Shown here piece by piece: positions 1 through 5,539 of a stretch of 5,786 nt of DNA (positions are counted from its first letter, which is position 1; each line of letters begins with the position of its first letter). The stretch comes from Clostridia bacterium. Lineage in GTDB: Bacteria > Bacillota > Clostridia > Christensenellales > Borkfalkiaceae. Made by a program: the position numbers and the translations under genes. The notes beneath the pieces were generated by a model that ran no database searches, had not been told where the DNA came from, and saw only the letters and a program-made list of their open reading frames with translations. The stretch covers positions 1-5,786 of the forward strand of contig JAGCIP010000117.1 of the NCBI GenBank assembly GCA_017648525.1. Reading direction: 5' to 3'.

Positions 1-236
1 ACGGCAACTTCATGTCCTGCATAAATTTTTTTAACATCTTGCGGACAAACAACGCTGTTACCGGTAACTTTAATTCCATTTACAATAGATGTTTTACCAA
101 CAATACCAAGCCTGCCAGAATTAAGGTTAAAAGTTCCCTTTATTCCATATTTATTAAAAATTTCAATTAGCTTAATATCTTGCAAAACACCATCGTCGAA
201 ACTAAAAGTTAAAGCCTTGTTTTTACCATTCCACAT
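1..236 (-). CDS. Polysaccharide deacetylase (CE4/NodB family), N-terminal part, cut by window edge
   Basis: The first 78 residues of a NodB-fold polysaccharide deacetylase are present. Enzymes of this family remove N- or O-acetyl groups from chitin-like sugars, peptidoglycan or xylan, using a metal held by Asp-His-His. The protein starts MWNGKNKALTFSFDDG. The SFDDG at residues 12-16 is NodB motif 1 and includes the catalytic-base and metal-binding Asp pair. GIKGTFNLN at 31-39 is the usual second strand of the fold. GHEVA at 74-78 is the usual lead-in to motif 2 (HxxxH), which lies beyond the edge. The start is fixed by an AAAGGTG ribosome site and by motif 1 lying only 11 residues in. There is no signal peptide, so as read the enzyme is cytoplasmic or leaves by a non-Sec route. 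It follows the 807-residue secreted protein by 86 bp in the same direction. The substrate cannot be told from this fragment. Confidence 0.88.
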   Translation of the reverse strand, partial: MWNGKNKALTFSFDDGVLQDIKLIEIFNKYGIKGTFNLNSGRLGIVGKTSIVNGIKVTGNSVVCPQDVKKIYAGHEVA

Positions 237-243
237 TATTTTT

Positions 244-250
244 CACCTTT
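244..250 (-). promoter_or_regulatory. Ribosome binding site of the deacetylase
   Basis: Read on the minus strand this is AAAGGTG, seven bases before the ATG at 236. It supports the short N-terminus of the deacetylase, which has no signal peptide. No alternative start with a ribosome site lies upstream in that frame. Confidence 0.6.
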
Positions 251-277
251 AATATAAAAAACTAAAAGTTATCCACT

Positions 278-300
278 AGGGTGGGAATAAATCCCACCCC
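278..300 (-). other. Intergenic RNA hairpin between the secreted protein and the deacetylase
   Basis: A perfect 8-bp stem, GGGTGGGA (279-286) against TCCCACCC (292-299), encloses a 5-base loop (287-291). In minus-strand RNA a G-U pair (300 with 278) and a U-A pair (301 with 277) extend the stem. On the plus strand the 300/278 position is an A-C mismatch, which favours a function in the minus-strand transcript. No U-run follows directly. The nearest is a six-T run at 256-261, about 17 bases after the stem, so it is not a canonical intrinsic terminator. It may protect the 3' end of the secreted-protein mRNA, act as a weak terminator, or lie in the leader of the deacetylase. Confidence 0.6.
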
Positions 301-309
301 AAGGATAAA

Positions 310-315
310 ATTATA
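310..315 (-). promoter_or_regulatory. Possible -10 box for the deacetylase
   Basis: A perfect TATAAT on the minus strand lies just after the stop codon of the 807-residue gene. No convincing -35 box is present: about 17 bases upstream the sequence is AAGCAA (333-338). Such matches arise by chance in DNA this AT-rich. If real, transcription would begin next to the hairpin at 278-300 and place it at the very start of the deacetylase leader. Confidence 0.2.
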
Positions 316-322
316 TATTTAA

Positions 323-2746
323 TTAAATAATTTTGCTTAAAAGAGCACTATCTTTTACTGTAATAGTAGTGTCATTCTTAAATTCATTAACGCCGTAAAC
401 CTTGTGCGATAAGATTTCTTTTAGTGTCTTAACAGCATCAGTTTCAGTAGTTGAATCATACTCAGCACTTTTACTTAATCCAAATACTCTTAAATTGCTA
501 ACATCAGAAATAAAATAGTTGTTGCTCAACTTAATAGTCGACGTTCCTGAATATGCGACAAAGCCCGTTTGTAATGCTGAAAGAGTTGAGCCATCCGCAT
601 AAGTATTTGTAAATGTAGGAATAGTATCCTTAACACTCTTAACGTATACAACACAATCCCTAACGACGTCATTAGTTTTACTTTGGTTTCTAATAAGCGC
701 ACCAGAGCCTAATGCGTCGATTGATTTAATGCTAGCATAAACATTTTCAACAACAGCAGTATAAGAGCCATCTGCAGCGGTTGCATAACATACTGCACCT
801 GCTTGGCCAGTAATTACAACGTCAACGAGAGCAAGATTTCTTACAACAAATCTTAAATTGTTGAAAAGACCTTTTGAAGTACCATTTAAGTTCATGTTTT
901 TAATATAGTGCCCATTACCATCAAAAACGCCATAGAAGTTTGTTGCAGGAGCATCTAACGCCGTAGAACTTAAAGTAATATCTGTGGTTAAAATGTAATA
1001 TTTATTTTTAGTAGAACTTGCCGTTCTCATATTATTTAAATCAGTTGCGTTATTTATATATACAACACTATAGCCCAAGTCTTCAATAATTGTCTCATTA
1101 TTTAATGAAACTTTTGCGACAAATTTAGTGATATTAGAAAATATTACAGGTGTTTCGCTGGTATTGAGTGCGTTAATTTTATCTCTAAAGGTTGCATATG
1201 AATCACCACGATTTCCAACAAGCGTAGCATTTGCCTGCGATGTTATAGCATACGTTCCAGTTAAATCAACGTTCGCAACAGCAGATCCAAAGCCAAATAG
1301 AGCACCAGAAGTTGCAACCCAAGTAGTTGTATCAGTAATGTTAACAACACAGTTAGTAACTTTTGTCACTTTACCTTCTGCGCCATATACTTGTTTTACT
1401 AAACCACCGCAGTGATTACCGCTTGAAATTGATGCACTAACGTAAATATTATCAAGCGTTGCACCAGCAGATAAAAATGTAGCAATTACACCTGTTTGTA
1501 CACCACCTAACTTTGCATCTATAACAACTAAATTCTTTACAGTAGCACTTCCACCAATTGTTGAGAAAACACCATAAGCACCGTTAGATACAAGGCCATA
1601 AATAGCTTTACCATTACCATCTAGCGTTGCGTTAAAAGTTGCAGTAGGAGCGTCAAGTTCTTCTGTCAAGGTAATATCATTCGCAAGAACAAAATCACCA
1701 CTTGTAGCACTTCTCATTGCATTAAATTCTGCAACGTTTGTAATCTTTGTTTTATTGTCATAATTTGCAGTAACTTTATAAAGTTTATAATATGTGCCGT
1801 CAAAAGTATAAAGAATTGCCTCAAACTCTTTATCACTATTTAAGTCACTTATATCAATTTTAACGTTAGTACCTTCTTGCTCAAAAGCAAACTTGTTTCC
1901 TTTCCCGTCGGTAATATAGTTTACAGATCCAAGCCCTTCAACGCTTACAACGTTTCCATCAGTTGCATAGTTATTTAACTTAACAACAGTGCTTGTCATA
2001 TCATTGTAAATCTTATCGTTTTCAAGGTAAGTTTTAGAGAGTGATTGACAAGTTGCTTGGTCTAAATAGCCTGCTGCTGAATTGAATTCGTTTTCTTCTG
2101 CAATTGCAATAGATTTTTCTGCAACGTATGCCATTGAGAATGCCTTTTTCTCTGCATAAGTAGCCATAGCGTAGTCTTGTCCGTTATTAGCTATAATATA
2201 ACCACGAGCCATAAAATCTCTTGCTATATTGTTATAGTTAAGATTTGTTATAGACGCACGTATGTATGCAATTTCGTTTTTGGTGTCTTTAATTAACTCA
2301 TCTTTGTAAATGTTTATAATTTCAGTTTTATCACCTTGGTAATCGCCCCACGTGCCATTTACTGAGTCATATTCAGCCCAGCCGTAAATTGCGCTGTCGC
2401 CAAAAAGATTTTCCTCAGTAAAATCTTTACCCTCTGCTAAATAATCAGCAGGCGCAATAACGATACCAAACGTTAAACTATCATATCCATACGCAAGCAA
2501 AGATTCATAATCTTTTAGCGACATAGATGCTTGAAAGCGTAAACCATTAGTTTTATAATCATTATCATTTGATATTCTAACTTGTGCGCTACTTGCCATA
2601 TTATAGGTTACTTGGTCAACCGTTTTAGGAGTTACCTCAGTTTCTTCCGCATAAGCGGTTGCTGTAAATAAACCAAAAGAAAAGCATAATAACATTGCAA
2701 CTAAAAGTGAAATAAATACTTTTTTGCTCAAGATTGTTTTTCTCAT
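323..2746 (-). CDS. Secreted protein with an IAPxDYL-type N-terminal domain and two GLUG-like beta-helix modules
   Basis: This is an 807-residue exported protein of unknown function. Residues 1-33 form a Sec signal peptide: basic MRKTILSKK, a hydrophobic core, and a likely cut after AYA (31-33). It has no lipobox Cys and no LPXTG, SLH, dockerin or C-terminal membrane anchor, so it is probably released or loosely held. Residues 53-258 form a domain with GLRFQA (68-73), FGIVIAPADYL (93-103) and ARGYI (180-184). I recall this pattern from secreted proteins of uncultured gut Firmicutes but cannot name the family. Residues 262-330 are a short beta-rich linker. Two modules with the GLUG signature DGNGxxI follow (about 335-475 and 563-807), which suggests a right-handed beta-helix. 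The start is set by AGGAGG at 2757-2762 and the signal peptide; the ATG overlaps the stop of the 43-residue protein. A glycan-binding or glycan-processing surface role is inference from structure and neighbours. No catalytic residues can be assigned. Confidence 0.9.
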   Translation of the reverse strand: MRKTILSKKVFISLLVAMLLCFSFGLFTATAYAEETEVTPKTVDQVTYNMASSAQVRISNDNDYKTNGLRFQASMSLKDYESLLAYGYDSLTFGIVIAPADYLAEGKDFTEENLFGDSAIYGWAEYDSVNGTWGDYQGDKTEIINIYKDELIKDTKNEIAYIRASITNLNYNNIARDFMARGYIIANNGQDYAMATYAEKKAFSMAYVAEKSIAIAEENEFNSAAGYLDQATCQSLSKTYLENDKIYNDMTSTVVKLNNYATDGNVVSVEGLGSVNYITDGKGNKFAFEQEGTNVKIDISDLNSDKEFEAILYTFDGTYYKLYKVTANYDNKTKITNVAEFNAMRSATSGDFVLANDITLTEELDAPTATFNATLDGNGKAIYGLVSNGAYGVFSTIGGSATVKNLVVIDAKLGGVQTGVIATFLSAGATLDNIYVSASISSGNHCGGLVKQVYGAEGKVTKVTNCVVNITDTTTWVATSGALFGFGSAVANVDLTGTYAITSQANATLVGNRGDSYATFRDKINALNTSETPVIFSNITKFVAKVSLNNETIIEDLGYSVVYINNATDLNNMRTASSTKNKYYILTTDITLSSTALDAPATNFYGVFDGNGHYIKNMNLNGTSKGLFNNLRFVVRNLALVDVVITGQAGAVCYATAADGSYTAVVENVYASIKSIDALGSGALIRNQSKTNDVVRDCVVYVKSVKDTIPTFTNTYADGSTLSALQTGFVAYSGTSTIKLSNNYFISDVSNLRVFGLSKSAEYDSTTETDAVKTLKEILSHKVYGVNEFKNDTTITVKDSALLSKII
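326..1060 (-). repeat. Beta-helix module B (residues 563-807 of the secreted protein)
   Basis: This is a full-length module. It has a degenerate cap (NNMRTAS, YYILTTDITL), then YGVFDGNGHYI (605-615), KGLFNNL, VRNLALVDV, VENVYASIKSI (666-676) and DCVVYVKSV (697-705). The tail has TYADGS (715-720), FVAYSG and FISDVSNLRVF, and ends TITVKDSALLSKII at the C-terminus. The tail matches the tails of modules C and D in the 846-residue lipoprotein. The cap is the most diverged of the four modules. Confidence 0.75.
1322..1744 (-). repeat. Beta-helix module A (residues 335-475 of the secreted protein)
   Basis: The cap FNAMRSATSGDFVLANDITL (341-360) is followed by FNATLDGNGKAI (371-382), GVFSTI (392-397), VKNLVVIDAKLGG (403-415), LDNIYVSASIS (431-441) and TNCVVNI (464-470). 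It then departs from the other modules: the conserved tail ending TITVxDxxLL is missing, and about 85 unlike residues lead into module B. The cap is closest to that of module C in the other gene, and the two share 17 identical bases (1702-1718 and 4368-4384). Confidence 0.72.
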
Positions 2747-2874
2747 AATTTAACATCCTCCTCGCTAGGTAAGCCAAAAATATCGTAACGAAAATCAGGT
2801 ATAGATGCCAAAACAACGTCAGAAGTAAACAATCCTACAAATTCCGCAACGGGTGTTTGATAATTGTTTTTCAT
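2743..2874 (-). CDS. Small 43-residue protein translationally coupled to the secreted protein
   Basis: The protein begins MKNNYQTPVAEFVGLFTSDV and ends PSEEDVKL. Translation is strongly supported by AGGAGG six bases before the ATG, by an open frame of 44 codons, and by a TGA stop that overlaps the ATG of the 807-residue gene as ATGA. The ribosome site of that next gene lies inside this reading frame, so the two are probably translationally coupled. There is no signal peptide, no transmembrane segment and no Cys. The C-terminal half is acidic with aromatic residues (DFRYDIF at 27-33). From memory, the layout Y-x-x-P-x-x-E followed by D-V-x-x-x-S resembles short proteins that recur in gut Firmicutes and whose function I do not know. 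It could be a coupling leader peptide, a small chaperone or partner for the secreted product, or a modified peptide. A functional assignment is not justified. Confidence 0.72.
   Translation of the reverse strand: MKNNYQTPVAEFVGLFTSDVVLASIPDFRYDIFGLPSEEDVKL
2757..2762 (-). promoter_or_regulatory. Ribosome binding site of the secreted protein, inside the small gene
   Basis: AGGAGG on the minus strand, ten bases before the ATG at 2746. It lies in the Ser-Glu-Glu-Asp codons of the 43-residue protein. A ribosome translating the small gene would cover the site and then end at the overlapping ATGA, an arrangement that favours reinitiation. Confidence 0.75.
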
Positions 2875-2880
2875 TTTTAT

Positions 2881-2886
2881 CCTCCT
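2881..2886 (-). promoter_or_regulatory. Ribosome binding site of the 43-residue protein
   Basis: AGGAGG on the minus strand with an AT-rich spacer of six bases to the ATG at 2874. This is a near-ideal site and is the main evidence that the short frame is a real gene rather than untranslated leader. Confidence 0.78.
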
Positions 2887-2899
2887 ATTAAAAAATTTG

Positions 2900-2905
2900 T
2901 TTATA
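2900..2905 (-). promoter_or_regulatory. Possible -10 box for the small gene and secreted protein
   Basis: TATAAA on the minus strand (context TGTGTTATAAAC), 25 bases before the ATG at 2874. A transcript starting near 2893 would have a short leader carrying the AGGAGG site. No good -35 box sits 16-18 bases upstream in this AT-rich stretch. A promoter somewhere in 2887-2954 is plausible because a hairpin separates this gene pair from the lipoprotein gene. Confidence 0.28.
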
Positions 2906-2954
2906 ACACACATATTTTATTTTTTATGCGTATTTATCATTTAAAACCGCTATT

Positions 2955-2976
2955 CCCGAAGGAAAAATCCCTCGGG
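2955..2976 (-). terminator. Hairpin after the lipoprotein gene, possible terminator
   Basis: A 9-bp stem with a UUUU loop: in minus-strand RNA CCCGAGGGA (2976-2968) pairs with UCCUUCGGG (2963-2955), including one G-U pair. On the plus strand that position is an A-C mismatch, so the structure is better formed in the minus-strand transcript. It begins 21 bases after the stop at 2998. No U-run follows directly, only UUUU after seven more bases. It may therefore be a weak terminator or an mRNA 3'-end stabiliser that lets some transcription through to the next two genes. Confidence 0.45.
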
Positions 2977-2997
2977 TTTAGCAAAATCAAGGGCTAA

Positions 2998-5538
2998 TTA
3001 CATTATTTTATTAAGTAAATTAGCATCCTTCACGGTTATTGTGCCACCAGAAATGCCAGCATTAAAGTTAGCAACTGATATTATCGGGTTATTCGTATTA
3101 AACGTTTTAACACTTTCCCCACCAGTCCCTGTTATAGAATATGCTTTAATATTTGCAACGTCAGAAACAAATCTATTACTTGTTGCATCCATTGACGTAG
3201 CATCACTATAAGCAAACGCACCAAGCTTATAACCGCTTTCACTGCCTTCAACATAAGTATTTGTATATAAGGTAAGATTTGTAGTTATTGCCTTAACGTA
3301 AACTACACAATTAGTTATTTTAGCCGAAGCGTTTCCGTTTCTTACAATACCGCCAGAGCCTTCTTTAGCTATCTTTTTAAGGCTAATATAAACGTTGTCA
3401 ATCTTGCCTACGCTTGAAATATTGTTACTTACGACACCACCTTGACCGCTTAACGTTGCATCAACAATCGCTACGTTCTTAAACGTTCCTTTCATTGTAT
3501 AGAAAATACCGTTATTAGAGCTTGAAGAATGTGTTAAATTTCTTATTGCAAATCCATTACCATCAAACGTTCCAGTAAACACCGTGTTGTTAGCTGTTAA
3601 CGGGTTTGTAAGGGTTATATCGTTCATAAGAACGAAATGTCCCACCGTTTCATTTCTCATAGCAAGGAATTGCGCTTCGGTTGTAATTCTAACAATGCCG
3701 TCATCAGCAACCAACAATGCACGAACTCTATCTGCTACCGTAATCGTGCCGTTTTCAACACCAAGGCAGAAATCAGCAATTGTGTAAGGTTTATTTGTTG
3801 TATAGAACGCTTGCTTTGCAGTTTCTTCGGTATATGTTTTATTATCGGCTACTCTCGTTACTTGCAAATTCTCAACGTTAGTAACTAATTTAATTGTTGA
3901 AAAATCTAATTCTGTCGCACCGTCATAAGCAAGAACACCAAGTTTTAAGCCCGTAACTACATTGCCATCAACGTATGTTTCAGTATAGGTCTTAGTCGGT
4001 GTAACAGCGGTTACACAAATTACAGTATTAGTAATAGTAGGCGTGGTCCAAATATTTCTTGCTAAACCACCCGCACCTTCTGACGATATGCTTGCAACGC
4101 TAATATAAACGTTGTCTATTTTTGCATTGTTGCTACCTATCGTAGTACAAATTACACCACCTTGTCCGCCTAAAATCGCATCAGTTATGACTAGGTTTTT
4201 AATAACACCAGAAAAAGTGTAGAATAAACCATTGTTTTGAACAGAAGAGAACGTAGGTGCAATAAGCTTAAAGCCTTTTCCATCTAACGTACCAGAAAAT
4301 GTTGAACTTACAGCTTCAAATTTTTTGCCTTTTAGGTTAATATCGTTTGCAAGTTCGAAGTAACCGTTTGTAGCACTTCTCATTAACTCTACGTCGGTAG
4401 AACTCTTTATCAAAAGGTCTAAAACCTCAACGTTATCTATAACGTAACCAAACTTGTCGTTAAACACCCCAATTTTAACAGTATCGTGTGTGGCAAATGC
4501 GGTTGCACCGTCAATTATTCCGTTAGTAACGGTAAATTCCAAAGTATTATCGTCGTCATACTTTACAACCTTTGTTACTTCAATACCTTCATCAAAGAAA
4601 TTACTTACGTCTGCTTTTAATCTTGAAAGTTTATAATCAACGTTCTTTTCGATAACAACGTGTTTAATTTCAATTTCTATGCTATCTGAATAAACGTCAC
4701 CTTCGTATTCAATAGACGCTGTTAATCTTGTTTTGCCAGCCTTTTTACCTGTTAAAACACCTTGATTAAAAGAACAAATTTCATTATTTTCTAAAGTGTA
4801 AGTAATAGGAACTGATAGTTTAGAATCTTGCTCATATGCTTCACAAGAAATATTCATTGTGTTTTCATAATCAACGCCTTCTAAATTATCTATAGCATAT
4901 AAAGAGCATTCGTTAACGTTAAAATTCAAACTAACGTCTTTAACAACATTAATATCAATATATTTTGTTGTATAATCAACGTCAATGGTTTTCCACTTTG
5001 CAACAACTTTTATGCTAGTTGTGCCCTTTGAAACCGCCGTCACTTCCCCTTGCGCACTAACGGTTGCTACGTTTTCATCAAGAGAAGTGAACGTATAAGT
5101 TACGTTTGAGCAATCATTATTGTTATACTTCAAGTTTGCGCTAACACGATAGGTGTCGCCAGGAAGTAAGGTTAAAGTTCTTGCAGAAACTGTAAAAACA
5201 GGAATTTCATGTCTGTCCACAACAGTTAAATAACAAATAGCACTTGCATCTCCAACTTTTGCCGTTATAACCGTTTCGCCAACAGCAACAGGTGTAATTA
5301 CACCGCCATCTACTTTTGCGACGCTTTCAACACTTGAAATCCATTCAACTTCATTTGCGCTAGCTGTTGTCGTTGCTTTTAAGGTAAACTCTTCAAGCAG
5401 ATCCATTTCGTATACGTAATGGTCAAGTTCAATACTAACTTTATTTTCAGGCTCGTTATTATTCGTACAAGCCGAGATACTGAATGCTAGTGTACAAACC
5501 ATTACCAACATTACAAATAAAAATAATTTTCTTTTCAT
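2998..5538 (-). CDS. Lipoprotein with three Ig-like (Big_2-type) domains and two GLUG-like beta-helix modules
   Basis: This is an 846-residue surface lipoprotein of unknown function. MKRKLFLF, a hydrophobic core and the lipobox ISAC (21-24) predict lipidation at Cys24 and anchoring to the outer face of the membrane. Residues 34-107 and 113-198 look like Big_2 domains, with VAKVDGGVITPVAVGETVIT (73-92) and VATVSAQGEVTAVSKGTTSI (157-176). Residues 200-293 are a more diverged Ig-like domain with GVLTGKKAGKTRLTA (260-274). These probably form a stalk. A linker (about 294-375) leads to two tandem beta-helix modules (376-606 and 616-846). No catalytic site is visible. The ATG lies one base after the stop of the upstream gene and uses a GGGGGT ribosome site, so it is probably in an operon with it. 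The C-terminal half is paralogous to that of the 807-residue protein; the N-terminal halves are unrelated. Binding or display of glycan is inference. Confidence 0.9.
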   Translation of the reverse strand: MKRKLFLFVMLVMVCTLAFSISACTNNNEPENKVSIELDHYVYEMDLLEEFTLKATTTASANEVEWISSVESVAKVDGGVITPVAVGETVITAKVGDASAICYLTVVDRHEIPVFTVSARTLTLLPGDTYRVSANLKYNNNDCSNVTYTFTSLDENVATVSAQGEVTAVSKGTTSIKVVAKWKTIDVDYTTKYIDINVVKDVSLNFNVNECSLYAIDNLEGVDYENTMNISCEAYEQDSKLSVPITYTLENNEICSFNQGVLTGKKAGKTRLTASIEYEGDVYSDSIEIEIKHVVIEKNVDYKLSRLKADVSNFFDEGIEVTKVVKYDDDNTLEFTVTNGIIDGATAFATHDTVKIGVFNDKFGYVIDNVEVLDLLIKSSTDVELMRSATNGYFELANDINLKGKKFEAVSSTFSGTLDGKGFKLIAPTFSSVQNNGLFYTFSGVIKNLVITDAILGGQGGVICTTIGSNNAKIDNVYISVASISSEGAGGLARNIWTTPTITNTVICVTAVTPTKTYTETYVDGNVVTGLKLGVLAYDGATELDFSTIKLVTNVENLQVTRVADNKTYTEETAKQAFYTTNKPYTIADFCLGVENGTITVADRVRALLVADDGIVRITTEAQFLAMRNETVGHFVLMNDITLTNPLTANNTVFTGTFDGNGFAIRNLTHSSSSNNGIFYTMKGTFKNVAIVDATLSGQGGVVSNNISSVGKIDNVYISLKKIAKEGSGGIVRNGNASAKITNCVVYVKAITTNLTLYTNTYVEGSESGYKLGAFAYSDATSMDATSNRFVSDVANIKAYSITGTGGESVKTFNTNNPIISVANFNAGISGGTITVKDANLLNKIM
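3001..3693 (-). repeat. Beta-helix module D (residues 616-846 of the lipoprotein)
   Basis: The cap FLAMRNETVGHFVLMNDITL (624-643) is followed by FTGTFDGNGFAIRNL (654-668), NNGIFYTMKGTFKNV (675-689), LSGQGGVV (696-703), KIDNVYISL (712-720) and ITNCVVYVKAIT (741-752). The tail has TYVEGS (761-766), KLGAFAYSDAT and FVSDVANIKAY (790-800), and ends GTITVKDANLLNKIM. It is the closest relative of module C in the same protein and lies directly after it. Confidence 0.75.
3721..4413 (-). repeat. Beta-helix module C (residues 376-606 of the lipoprotein)
   Basis: The cap LMRSATNGYFELANDINL (385-402) is followed by FSGTLDGKGFKL (414-425), NNGLFYTFSGVIKNLVI (435-451), LGGQGGVI (456-463), KIDNVYIS (473-480) and ITNTVICVTAVT (502-513). 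The tail has TYVDGN (521-526), KLGVLAYDGAT and LVTNVENLQV (551-560), and ends GTITVADRVRALL. The DGNG of the GLUG-like signature is DGKG here. The cap resembles module A of the neighbouring gene more than module D. Confidence 0.75.
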
Positions 5539-5539
5539 C

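Noticed and set aside
278..300. Canonical intrinsic terminator at the intergenic hairpin
   Set aside because: The stem is good but no U-run follows directly on the minus strand, and on the plus strand there is no gene to terminate. It is listed as a hairpin instead.
1128..1415. Plus-strand open frame of 95 codons
   Set aside because: It lies wholly inside the 807-residue gene on the other strand, has no ribosome site, and its composition is that of an antisense shadow.
323..2746. Cell-wall anchor (LPXTG, SLH or dockerin) on the secreted protein
   Set aside because: The C-terminus ends in the module tail (ALLSKII) with no sorting motif, hydrophobic segment or basic tail, and no SLH- or dockerin-like repeats are seen.
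3584..3888. Two overlapping plus-strand open frames (3584-3787 and 3637-3888)
   Set aside because: Both are antisense to the conserved module D/C region of the lipoprotein, overlap each other in different frames, and lack ribosome sites.
1702..4384. The 17-base identity (1702-1718 and 4368-4384) as a recombination site or mobile-element repeat
   Set aside because: It encodes the same conserved cap residues (MRSAT) in two paralogous modules and is explained by shared ancestry. No other element boundaries are present.
326..4413. Catalytic pectate lyase or other polysaccharide lyase activity from the beta-helix modules
   Set aside because: The modules show only structural GLUG-like signatures. 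No conserved Asp/Arg/Lys set of a known lyase family could be picked out, so an enzyme name would be invented.
4454..4636. Plus-strand open frame of 60 codons
   Set aside because: It is antisense to the lipoprotein linker region, with no ribosome site and no recognisable protein features.
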